Assembly: GCA_007123575.1 (NCBI GenBank)
Contig: SKKV01000212.1
Span: 1 to 12,060, forward strand
Source: Wenzhouxiangella sp.
GTDB taxonomy: Bacteria > Pseudomonadota > Gammaproteobacteria > Xanthomonadales > Wenzhouxiangellaceae
DNA length: 12,060 nucleotides
Direction: 5' to 3'
Below the pieces are notes generated by a model, which had not been told where the DNA came from, made no database searches, and saw only the letters and a list, made by a program, of their open reading frames with translations. The translations under genes were made by a program, and so were the position numbers. Position 1 is the stretch's first letter. Every line of letters begins with the position of its first letter. Positions 1 through 6,574 of the stretch are shown here, piece after piece.

Positions 1-296
1 ATCGCGGCCATGACCAGGTACTCGGCGGCCAGTTCCAGCTTCATGCCGGCCATCATCTCGATATAGCCGGTGTACTGCCGGGTGATTTCGGCGATAGGAA
101 TGTCCAGGATGTCCAGGTTCTGGCGCCGAATCAGGTACAGCAGTAGATCCAATGGACCCTCGAAGGCTTCGAGAAACACCTCCAGCGCATCGGGCGGGAT
201 GTAAAGGTCGTCCGGCAGTTTCAGCAGCGGCTGACCCTGCACAACGGCGAACGGCATTTCCGCCTGGGCGCCCTGGATTTGGATGGTTTCTGCCAT
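1..296 (-). CDS. scpA: Segregation and condensation protein A, ScpA (5' part only)
   Basis: ScpA is the kleisin subunit of bacterial condensin; it bridges the heads of an SMC dimer and, with ScpB, supports chromosome compaction and segregation. The visible 98 residues carry the family's N-terminal hallmark, FEGPLDLLLYLIRRQNLDIL at about residues 44-63, followed by an IPIAEITRQY segment and a helix rich in Met and Leu. This is the part that forms the helical bundle with the SMC neck. The gene continues past the left edge, so the ScpB-binding middle and the winged-helix C-terminus are not seen. The start at 296 has no Shine-Dalgarno (the bases before it are pyrimidine-rich). An internal ATG at residue 15, preceded by GGCGGA, is a possible alternative. 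The gene is divergent from yciI with a 109-base gap. The partner gene smc lies about 2 kb away. The family call is secure. Confidence 0.95.
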   Translation of the reverse strand, partial: MAETIQIQGAQAEMPFAVVQGQPLLKLPDDLYIPPDALEVFLEAFEGPLDLLLYLIRRQNLDILDIPIAEITRQYTGYIEMMAGMKLELAAEYLVMAA

Positions 297-368
297 AGGG
301 AGGGCAGTGTAGCGGAAATGGCCGCAGCCATGAGCCTGGAGATGGCACCCTTTTTGGCTATGCCTGCG

Positions 369-374
369 TACAAT
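369..374 (+). promoter_or_regulatory. Possible -10 element for the yciI-bolA-lipoprotein operon
   Basis: TACAAT differs from the sigma70 -10 consensus at one base and lies 31 bases before the yciI start, in the only non-coding gap between the divergent scpA and yciI. No good -35 hexamer is found at 16-18 bases upstream. The spot is right for a promoter, but support is limited to this one hexamer. Confidence 0.35.
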
Positions 375-405
375 AGAGGATCGAAAATTACCCACTTGAG
401 TTGTC

Positions 406-705
406 ATGCTTTACATGATTGTCGGAAAGGATGCCGAGGACAGCCTGCCGCGGCGCCAGACCGCGCGCGAGGCCCACCTGGCCCGGCTCAGGGCGCTGGC
501 CGACGAGGGCCGCCTGGTCCTGGCCGGGCCGCTACCCAAGATCGATGCCGAAGATCCCGGCCCCGCCGGCTTTTCTGGTTCACTGGTCGTGGCCGAGTTT
601 GCCAGCTGGGACGAGGCCAGGGCCTGGGCAAACGCCGATCCCTACATTCATGCCGGCGCCTGGCTGGATGCCGACGTGCGCCCGTTCAAGGCCGTGCTGC
701 CATGA
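406..705 (+). CDS. yciI: YciI family protein
   Basis: This 99-residue protein matches the small YciI family along its whole length: the MLYMIVGKD start, R-x-x-H-L-x-x-L around His24, the EGRLVLAGPLPKID segment, the GFSGSLVVAEF strand, the DPY motif and the C-terminal RPFKAVLP. The family has a ferredoxin-like alpha/beta fold. A conserved His (here His24) with nearby acidic residues has been proposed as a catalytic site. The cellular substrate is not established; relatives include a hydrolytic dehalogenase-like enzyme. There is only a weak Shine-Dalgarno (TTGAG). The stop codon overlaps the bolA start in an ATGA arrangement, so the two are probably translationally coupled. Family assignment is firm; function is open. 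Confidence 0.93.
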   Translation: MLYMIVGKDAEDSLPRRQTAREAHLARLRALADEGRLVLAGPLPKIDAEDPGPAGFSGSLVVAEFASWDEARAWANADPYIHAGAWLDADVRPFKAVLP

Positions 706-974
706 CTGCCGAGCGAGTTGAACTGATCCGGGAGCGCCTGCAGCAGAGCCTGTCGCCCAGCGCCCTCGATATCATCGATGAGTCGCACTTGCACGCCGGT
801 CACCCTGGGGCTCGCGATGGACGCGGTCACTTCCGGGTCAAGATTGTTTCCGACGTTTTTCACGGTCTGCCGCGCCTGGCCAGGCACCGACGTATCTACG
901 CGGCCTTGGGCGACCTGATGCAAACCGATATCCATGCACTCTCCATCGAGGCACATTCCAGCAATGAAATTTAA
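702..974 (+). CDS. bolA: BolA family protein
   Basis: This 90-residue protein has the BolA fold signatures: the DESH segment near residues 26-29, GHFRVKIVSDVFHG at 42-55, the RHRRIY helix start at 61-66, and the invariant IHAL with His78 near the C-terminus. BolA proteins pair with monothiol glutaredoxins and help handle or sense Fe-S clusters; E. coli BolA also affects cell shape and stress transcription. No cysteine is present, so cluster ligation in a Grx complex would rely on histidines, as in BolA_H-type members. The reading frame is open far upstream, but the start at 702 is chosen because the homology begins there and it forms the ATGA overlap with yciI. Its 3' end overlaps the next gene by 11 bases. 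Well supported. Confidence 0.93.
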   Translation: MTAERVELIRERLQQSLSPSALDIIDESHLHAGHPGARDGRGHFRVKIVSDVFHGLPRLARHRRIYAALGDLMQTDIHALSIEAHSSNEI

Positions 975-1788
975 ATTTCCGCTCGCCCTGTTGCTAGCCC
1001 TATTTCTGGTCGGCTGCGGCGACAGCCGCGACGAACACACCTTGGTTGATGACGATGACGTCATCCTGGTTCTGGTTGACGGCCAGCCGGTTACCCTGCC
1101 CATGCTTGAATTCATGATGGCTTCGCGCGGCCTGTCCGAAGACGATCATGAAGCCATGCGCGAGGTGCTCGAGGAGCTGATCCGGCTGCAGGCCGTCGCT
1201 AACGCTGCTCGGGCGGAAGGCTTCGACCGCGAGCCACAGGTGCGTGCACGGCGCATTCTGCGTGATCTTGAAGTCCTGCAACTGCGCTACTTCGACCATG
1301 TCTACAATGAGCACCCGCCCACGGACGAGGATATTGCCGCCGTTTACCAGGCCCAGGTTGATCGCACAGGTGGCTTGCAGTACCAGATCGAAACCCTGAC
1401 CTTCCCGTCCCAGGCTGAGGCCTTGAGCGCGCTGGCCCGGATTGACGATGGCGATGCGAGCTTTGACGAGCTGGCCGAGGCCAGCCGCGCCGCCGGCGAG
1501 GTATTGGATGCGCCGTTCTGGATCAGCGCCTCGCAGGTGCCTGAAGACGTTTCCGGGCTGTTGGAGCTGTCAGAAATTGGCGACACGATAGGTTTGCCAC
1601 TGCAGACCCCAAGCGGCTGGCGCGTGCTGCGGGTGACTGATACGCGCGCGGCTGATGTGCCGGACCTGGAGGAAGTGCGCGAGGGCATTGCCCGGCACCT
1701 GGTTCGCCAGCGCCTGGAGGCGCTGGTCGAAGACCTCTACGAACGTTCGGAAATCACGCCGATGCTGCCGCTGGAGGACGTAGAGTAA
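964..1788 (+). CDS. Lipoprotein with a degenerate parvulin-type (PpiC-like) domain
   Basis: This is a 274-residue predicted lipoprotein. Residues 1-17 form a signal peptide ending in the lipobox LVGC, with Cys18 as the lipidation site. Gly and Asp follow at 19-20; with no Asp at position +2, outer-membrane sorting is expected. Residues 35-115 resemble the helical SurA/PpiC N-terminal region. Residues 120-228 follow the parvulin layout (FDELAEASRAAGE, then a GWRVLRV end strand). The two positions usually held by catalytic His are Tyr-Gln (YQIETLTF at 140-147) and Trp-Arg (GWRVL), so prolyl isomerase activity is doubtful and a periplasmic chaperone role is more likely. EpsD-type lipoprotein PPIases have a similar layout. 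The start at 964 gives a proper signal peptide; the upstream ATG at 934 would spoil it. It overlaps bolA by 11 bases and converges on queF. Confidence 0.82.
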   Translation: MKFKFPLALLLALFLVGCGDSRDEHTLVDDDDVILVLVDGQPVTLPMLEFMMASRGLSEDDHEAMREVLEELIRLQAVANAARAEGFDREPQVRARRILRDLEVLQLRYFDHVYNEHPPTDEDIAAVYQAQVDRTGGLQYQIETLTFPSQAEALSALARIDDGDASFDELAEASRAAGEVLDAPFWISASQVPEDVSGLLELSEIGDTIGLPLQTPSGWRVLRVTDTRAADVPDLEEVREGIARHLVRQRLEALVEDLYERSEITPMLPLEDVE

Positions 1789-1806
1789 GTCTCTGCTATA
1801 GATTCC

Positions 1807-2196
1807 TCAGGGCAGGGAAACCGGGGGCGGGGGCTGCCAGCCTTCGGCCCTGTGCTCGGCGACAACCGTGGTGTATATGCCGCCGCGAACGTTGAAATCA
1901 GCGGTCAGGCGCATGAAGCGCGGTTGGAGGGCATCCACCAGGTCGCCGAGAATGCGGTTGGTCACGGCCTCGTGGAAAGCACCCTCGTCGCGGAAGCTCC
2001 AGACGTAGTTTTTCAGCGCCTTGAGTTCAACGCACAGCTTGTCGGCGACATACTCCAGAGTCAGCTCTGCAAAGTCGGGCTGGCCCGTTTTCGGGCACAG
2101 GCAAGTAAACTCGGGAATCCGAATGCGAATGGTATAATCGCGCGCCGGATGTGGGTTGGGGAAAACTTCCAGATCCCTGCTGGGCTGGCTTGGCAT
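1807..2196 (-). CDS. queF: NADPH-dependent 7-cyano-7-deazaguanine (preQ0) reductase, type I
   Basis: QueF reduces the nitrile of preQ0 to the aminomethyl of preQ1 in queuosine tRNA biosynthesis. It acts in the cytosol as a tunnelling-fold oligomer. All key residues line up with Bacillus subtilis QueF at a constant offset of 21: Cys34 (the thioimide nucleophile) and Asp41 in LCPKTGQPDFA, and His75-Glu76 (substrate binding) in GAFHEAV. The family signature ELKALKNY is at 57-64. At 129 residues this is the short unimodular form, unlike the roughly 280-residue two-domain enzyme of E. coli. A GAGGA ribosome site lies 9 bases before the ATG. The gene converges on the parvulin lipoprotein (18-base gap) and is divergent from smc (71-base gap). 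No other queuosine gene is in the window. Confidence 0.96.
   Translation of the reverse strand: MPSQPSRDLEVFPNPHPARDYTIRIRIPEFTCLCPKTGQPDFAELTLEYVADKLCVELKALKNYVWSFRDEGAFHEAVTNRILGDLVDALQPRFMRLTADFNVRGGIYTTVVAEHRAEGWQPPPPVSLP
2130..2138 (+). promoter_or_regulatory. Extended -10 promoter candidate for smc, inside queF
   Basis: TGGTATAAT is a perfect match to the extended -10 form TGnTATAAT, on the + strand and opposite queF codons. Transcription would start near 2145, giving a leader of about 120 bases before the smc ATG. No -35 hexamer is evident, which is tolerated by extended -10 promoters. The 71-base gap between queF and smc holds no better promoter that I can see. Confidence 0.5.
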
Positions 2197-2267
2197 GTTC
2201 GGGAGTCCTCGGTTTCGATGCTTGGAAGCCGCAAGATTAAAACAAAAAAGCGCTGATCAATACGTCA

Positions 2268-5200
2268 ATGCGACTGACCGCCATCAAATTGTCGGGCTTC
2301 AAATCTTTTGTCGAGCCCACCACCGTCAAATTCCCATCCAATCTGATGGGAATCGTGGGCCCGAATGGCTGCGGAAAATCCAACATCATTGATGCGGTGC
2401 GCTGGGTGATGGGCGAAAGCTCGGCTCGTCAGCTGCGCGGCGAATCGATGAGCGATGTGATTTTCTCCGGCTCCAGCGCCCGCAAGCCGGTGGCCACGGC
2501 CACGGTCGAGCTGATGTTTGACAACGCCGACGGCCGCGCCGGTGGCGAATATGCCGGCTACAACGAGATCTCGGTCAAGCGCCAGGTCAGCCGCGACGGC
2601 CAGTCGGTTTACTTCCTCAACGGCACGCGCTGCCGCCGCAAGGACATCACCGACCTGTTCCTGGGCACCGGCCTGGGTCCGCGCAGCTACGCCATCATCG
2701 AGCAGGGCATGATCTCGCAGATTGTCGAGGCCCGGCCGGAAGAACTGCGCGGATTCCTCGAAGAGGCGGCCGGAATTTCGCGCTACAAGGAGCGCCGGCG
2801 CGAGACCGAGAATCGAATTCGCCACACCCGCGAAAACCTGGAGCGACTGCGCGACCTGCGCGAAGAAGTCAGCAAGCAGCTCGACAAGCTGCGCCGCCAG
2901 GCGCGTGCGGCTGAGCGTTACCGCGAGTTGAAGGGCCGCTATCGGCGCGATGAGGCGCGCCTGCTTGCGCTGCGTTGGCGGACGCTGAAGCAGCGAAGCG
3001 AAAATGAAAGCAAGGCCTTGAAAGCCGTTGAAAACCGGCTACAGGAGTCACTGGCTCGCCAGCGTGCCGCTGAAAAGGAGCTGGAAAGCCTGCGCCAGCA
3101 GCAGCACCAGGCTGGCGAACTGGCGGCCGGCATCCAGGGCGAGCTCTATGAGGTGGCTGGTGAAATTGCCCGCCTGGAGCAGGCGATCGAGCACCAGCGC
3201 GAGCTGCGTCAGCGCAGGGCCGCCGAGCACGCCGAAACCGAAACCCAGCTCAACGAACTCAAACAGCACTTGGTCCTGGACAAGGCCCAGGTCAAGGAGA
3301 CCTCGGAACTGGTGGCCGAGCTGTCGCCGCGACTGGATCAGGCCAGGGAAGCCGAGATCGAGGCTGCTGATGCGCTGGAGCAGGCTGAAAACGCGCTCAG
3401 CCAGTGGCAGCAACAGTGGCAGGAGCATCAGAACCAGGCTGCCCAGGCCCGCGGGCGGGCCGATCTGCTGCGCCAGCGTATCGAACACCTGGACGATCGC
3501 ATGAACCGCGCGGCCGCCCGCCTGGAGGCCTTGTCGGCCCAATCCGGAGAGCAGGCCCGCGACGGCCTGGCCGAGGAAAAGGAACAGGCCGAAGCGGCCC
3601 TGGCCGCGGCCGACCGGCAGCTTGAAGGCGCGCGCGAGCGGGTCGAGAGCCTGACTGAGGCCATCGAGGAAAAGCGCGCCACCATCGAGAGCTTGCGCAA
3701 CGAACTGGAACAGGCCCGAGCGCGCCGCCATGAGCGCAAGGGTCGGCTGGAGTCGCTGCGCGTGCTCAACCGGAAACGTGATGATGACGGCAAGCTGGCG
3801 CGCTGGCTGCAAGGGCGCGGTATCGATCCGAAGCAGCGCCTGCTCGAGCAGATCAAGGTGGTTGATTCGCGCTGGCTGCCGGCCGTGGAAACCGTGTTGG
3901 CGAACTGGCTGAAAGCGGTTCAGGTCGATAACAGTGACGATCTGCTGAGCGAAAAACTGCCCAGCGCCGGCCTGGCCGTTGCCGACAAGCGCGAACACGC
4001 TGCCGTGCCAGGCACCCTGGCGGAGCTGGTCGAAGGTGCCGGTGCGCTGGCCGAAATGCTGTCGCGCGTGCACCGGGCAGACAGCCCGGAACAGGCCCGG
4101 GAAATCCTGGCGGGACTGGACAAGGCCGATTCCGTAGTGACCGCAGACGGTCTCTGGGTTGGTCACGGCTGGATACGTCAGCCATCGGCCCAGGCCGGCG
4201 AGGCCGGGCTGCTCAAGCGAGAACAGGAAATCCGCGAGCTTGATCAGGCCATCAATGCCGATGGCACGGCGATTGCCGCGATCGAGAAACAGCTGGGCGA
4301 GGCCCGGCAGGCGCTGGCCGAGGCCGAACAGCAGGCGCGTGCCGAGCAGGTCTCAGTCAATGAGCTGCAGCGCGAGCGGGCCCAGGTTCACGGCCAGCTG
4401 ACCGGGATCAACAGCCGCTTGGAGAACCTGGAGCGGCAGCGCAAGGCCGCCGCAGTTGAGACCGCTGAACTGAAGCAGCGCCAGCAGGAAGACGGCGAGG
4501 CCGTCGGCCAGGCACGCAGCAGCATGCAGGAGGCCTTGGCGGCCATGGAAACGGCCGAGTCCGGGCGCGAGCCGCTCAGGGCCGAGAAGCAGCGCCTGGA
4601 CGAGGCCCGCGAAAGCGCCCGGCGACAGCTGCGCGAGTGCCGCGAGTCGCGCGAGTCCCTGTCGCTGAAGCTGGAATCCAGCCGGGCCGGACTGGAATCA
4701 CTGCGCCAGTCGATCGAGCGCATGGATAACCAGGTCGGGCAACTGCAAAGCCGCTACCTGGAACTGTCGCAGGCGCTGGCCGAGGGCGACGGGCCGGTCA
4801 AGAAGCAGCAGGCCGAACGCGACGCACTCCTCGACAAGCGTTTGAACGTGGAAGAGCGGCTCCGAGAGGCCCGCTCAAACCTGGATCAGCTCGAAGCGAG
4901 CTGGCGCGAGCAAGATGGTCAACGGCAGCAGGCCGCGGCCGAGGCAGAGGAGGTTCGCAACGAACAGTCAAGCCGCCAGCTTGCGCTGAAAGAAACCGAT
5001 CTCAAGGCCGAGTCGCTGGCCGCTCGAATCGAGGAGCTTGACGCCAGCCTGGACGAGCTTTTACAGGAGCTGCCGGAAAGCGCCGAAACCGAGCGCTACC
5101 AGGCCGAGCTTGAGAAGCTGGAAGAGAAAATCCGCCGCCTGGAGCCGGTCAACCTGGCCGCCATCGAGGAGGCCGAAACCGAGGCCGAGCGCAAGGAATA

Positions 5201-5753
5201 CCTGGATCGTCAGCACGAGGACCTGGAAGAAGCGCTGGCCACGCTGGAAAAAGCGATCGAGCGTATCGATCGGGAGTCGCGAACCAAGTTTCGCGAGACC
5301 TTCGAGAAGGTCAACAAGAACATGGAGACGTTGTTCCCGCGCCTGTTTGGCGGCGGTCACGGCCACCTGGAGATGGTCGGCGATGACTGGCTGACCGCGG
5401 GCGTGGCGATCATGGCCAGGCCGCCGGGCAAGCGTATCGCCCGCATTCACCTGATGTCAGGCGGTGAAAAAGCACTCACGGCTGTCTCTTTCGTGTTTTC
5501 CATTTTCAATCTCAACCCGGCACCTTTCTGCTTGCTCGACGAGGTCGATGCTCCGCTGGATGACGCCAATGTGGGTCGCTTTTCCGAGATGGTCCGGGAA
5601 ATGTCCGAGCAGGTACAGTTCCTGATCGTCACCCACAACAAGGTCACCATGGAAGTGACTCACCAGATGCTGGGCGTGACCATGCGCGAGCCGGGCGTGT
5701 CGCGTCTGGTCAGCGTTGACCTGGACAAGGCTGTCGCCTTGGCCGAAACATGA
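2268..5753 (+). CDS. smc: Chromosome segregation protein SMC (condensin ATPase)
   Basis: This is the 1161-residue ATPase of the SMC-ScpAB condensin, which organises and helps segregate the chromosome. Domains in order: N-terminal head with Walker A GPNGCGKS at 31-38; a long coiled coil at about 170-500, very rich in Glu, Gln, Arg and Ala; the hinge at about 505-640; the returning coiled coil to about 955; and the C-terminal head. The C-head has the ABC signature MSGGEKALTA (1063-1072), Walker B with Asp1091-Glu1092 in CLLDEVD, the D-loop LDDANV, and a THNK switch. Length is normal for the family, and no catalytic residue is missing. This is canonical SMC, not MukB. The start is fixed by the family's MRLTAIKLSGFKSF opening, although no Shine-Dalgarno precedes it. 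It is followed by zipA after 69 bases. Its kleisin partner scpA lies at the left edge. Confidence 0.97.
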   Translation: MRLTAIKLSGFKSFVEPTTVKFPSNLMGIVGPNGCGKSNIIDAVRWVMGESSARQLRGESMSDVIFSGSSARKPVATATVELMFDNADGRAGGEYAGYNEISVKRQVSRDGQSVYFLNGTRCRRKDITDLFLGTGLGPRSYAIIEQGMISQIVEARPEELRGFLEEAAGISRYKERRRETENRIRHTRENLERLRDLREEVSKQLDKLRRQARAAERYRELKGRYRRDEARLLALRWRTLKQRSENESKALKAVENRLQESLARQRAAEKELESLRQQQHQAGELAAGIQGELYEVAGEIARLEQAIEHQRELRQRRAAEHAETETQLNELKQHLVLDKAQVKETSELVAELSPRLDQAREAEIEAADALEQAENALSQWQQQWQEHQNQAAQARGRADLLRQRIEHLDDRMNRAAARLEALSAQSGEQARDGLAEEKEQAEAALAAADRQLEGARERVESLTEAIEEKRATIESLRNELEQARARRHERKGRLESLRVLNRKRDDDGKLARWLQGRGIDPKQRLLEQIKVVDSRWLPAVETVLANWLKAVQVDNSDDLLSEKLPSAGLAVADKREHAAVPGTLAELVEGAGALAEMLSRVHRADSPEQAREILAGLDKADSVVTADGLWVGHGWIRQPSAQAGEAGLLKREQEIRELDQAINADGTAIAAIEKQLGEARQALAEAEQQARAEQVSVNELQRERAQVHGQLTGINSRLENLERQRKAAAVETAELKQRQQEDGEAVGQARSSMQEALAAMETAESGREPLRAEKQRLDEARESARRQLRECRESRESLSLKLESSRAGLESLRQSIERMDNQVGQLQSRYLELSQALAEGDGPVKKQQAERDALLDKRLNVEERLREARSNLDQLEASWREQDGQRQQAAAEAEEVRNEQSSRQLALKETDLKAESLAARIEELDASLDELLQELPESAETERYQAELEKLEEKIRRLEPVNLAAIEEAETEAERKEYLDRQHEDLEEALATLEKAIERIDRESRTKFRETFEKVNKNMETLFPRLFGGGHGHLEMVGDDWLTAGVAIMARPPGKRIARIHLMSGGEKALTAVSFVFSIFNLNPAPFCLLDEVDAPLDDANVGRFSEMVREMSEQVQFLIVTHNKVTMEVTHQMLGVTMREPGVSRLVSVDLDKAVALAET

Positions 5754-5822
5754 GTAGCGGTCAATGCAACTCGCCAGACGCCGCAGTCAGTTAAAATTAA
5801 GATCAATCTGCCATAGCAATGA

Positions 5823-6569
5823 ATGTCCGTGGATAACCTGCGCCTGATTCTGATCGTGATCGGCCTGATCATCCTGGCTGCCATGGTGCTGTTGCACAAG
5901 CCCAGCGGCCAGAGCCAGCGTAACCATGCCCGCTGGCTGTCGCGCCGGCGCGAGCCGAGGCTTGGCGATGCTGATCGACCGGCCAATCGTAGCCAGGAGC
6001 CGGTGCTGCGACCGGAAACGCCGGCTTCGCCGTCCAATCTTGCCGCCGGGCTGGCCTCGGCGCGCCTGGTCGCAGCTGATCATGACCTGGAGACCGACGG
6101 AGATGAGGCTGACTCCGCCGCCCGTCGCCGTCAATCTGCCCCGGACAAGATCGTCACCCTCTATGTCAAGCGCAAGGAAGAGCGCAGGATCAAGGGCACC
6201 GAGCTGCATGGTGCCGCCACGAAGGCGGGCTTGACTTTCGGCGAAATGAATATTTTTCATCGCCTGCACGAAGGAGCCAGCGATCCGGTTTTCAGCATGG
6301 CCAACCTGACCGCGCCCGGGCATTTTGATCCGACCAGCTGGGATGTCTTTGATACCTCCGGGGTCACCTTCTTTACTACCCTGCCGGCCCCGGTCAGTGC
6401 CCTGGACGCGTGGGATGCCATGCTGGCCACGGCACGGCGCATGGCCGAGCTGCTCGAAGCCGAGGTGCTGGACGATAACCGCTGCCTGGTGACCCGGCAG
6501 CGCATTGCCCAGGTGCGCGACGAAATGCGTGACTACGATCGCAAGCACGGCATTGGACGGTCTGACTAG
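5823..6569 (+). CDS. zipA: Cell division protein ZipA
   Basis: ZipA tethers FtsZ to the inner membrane and helps recruit later divisome proteins. The 248-residue protein has the expected N-out, single-pass layout: a membrane segment at residues 6-24, a basic stretch (residues 32-52), a polar linker to about 105, and a globular C-terminal FtsZ-binding domain at about 106-244. That domain includes VTLYVKRK, LTFGEMNIFHRL, PVFSMANLTAPGHF and VTFFTTLPAP. The linker is shorter than in E. coli ZipA (328 residues) and is not strongly Pro/Gln-rich. No clear Shine-Dalgarno precedes the ATG. A second ATG at 5819, in another frame, opens a five-codon ORF ending at 5836 across the true start, which could modulate initiation. 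A TAAAAT at 5792-5797 might serve as a -10 but has no -35. ligA begins 5 bases after the stop. Confidence 0.95.
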   Translation: MSVDNLRLILIVIGLIILAAMVLLHKPSGQSQRNHARWLSRRREPRLGDADRPANRSQEPVLRPETPASPSNLAAGLASARLVAADHDLETDGDEADSAARRRQSAPDKIVTLYVKRKEERRIKGTELHGAATKAGLTFGEMNIFHRLHEGASDPVFSMANLTAPGHFDPTSWDVFDTSGVTFFTTLPAPVSALDAWDAMLATARRMAELLEAEVLDDNRCLVTRQRIAQVRDEMRDYDRKHGIGRSD

Positions 6570-6574
6570 CCGAC

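Noticed and set aside
279..701. An upstream extension of the bolA reading frame by 141 codons
   Set aside because: The extra translation is Arg/Gly/Pro-rich, overlaps yciI in another frame, and has no homology; BolA proteins begin at the 702 start.
1789..1806. A shared terminator between the convergent lipoprotein and queF genes
   Set aside because: The 18-base gap has no inverted repeat or T-run in either direction.
2197..2267. A preQ1 riboswitch in front of queF
   Set aside because: The 71-base gap does not show the short pseudoknot pattern of preQ1 switches, and only a GAGGA ribosome site is clear.
3048..4166. A 372-codon minus-strand open frame opposite smc
   Set aside because: It is an antisense shadow of the Glu/Gln/Ala-rich coiled-coil and hinge coding sequence, with no ribosome site and no recognisable domain.
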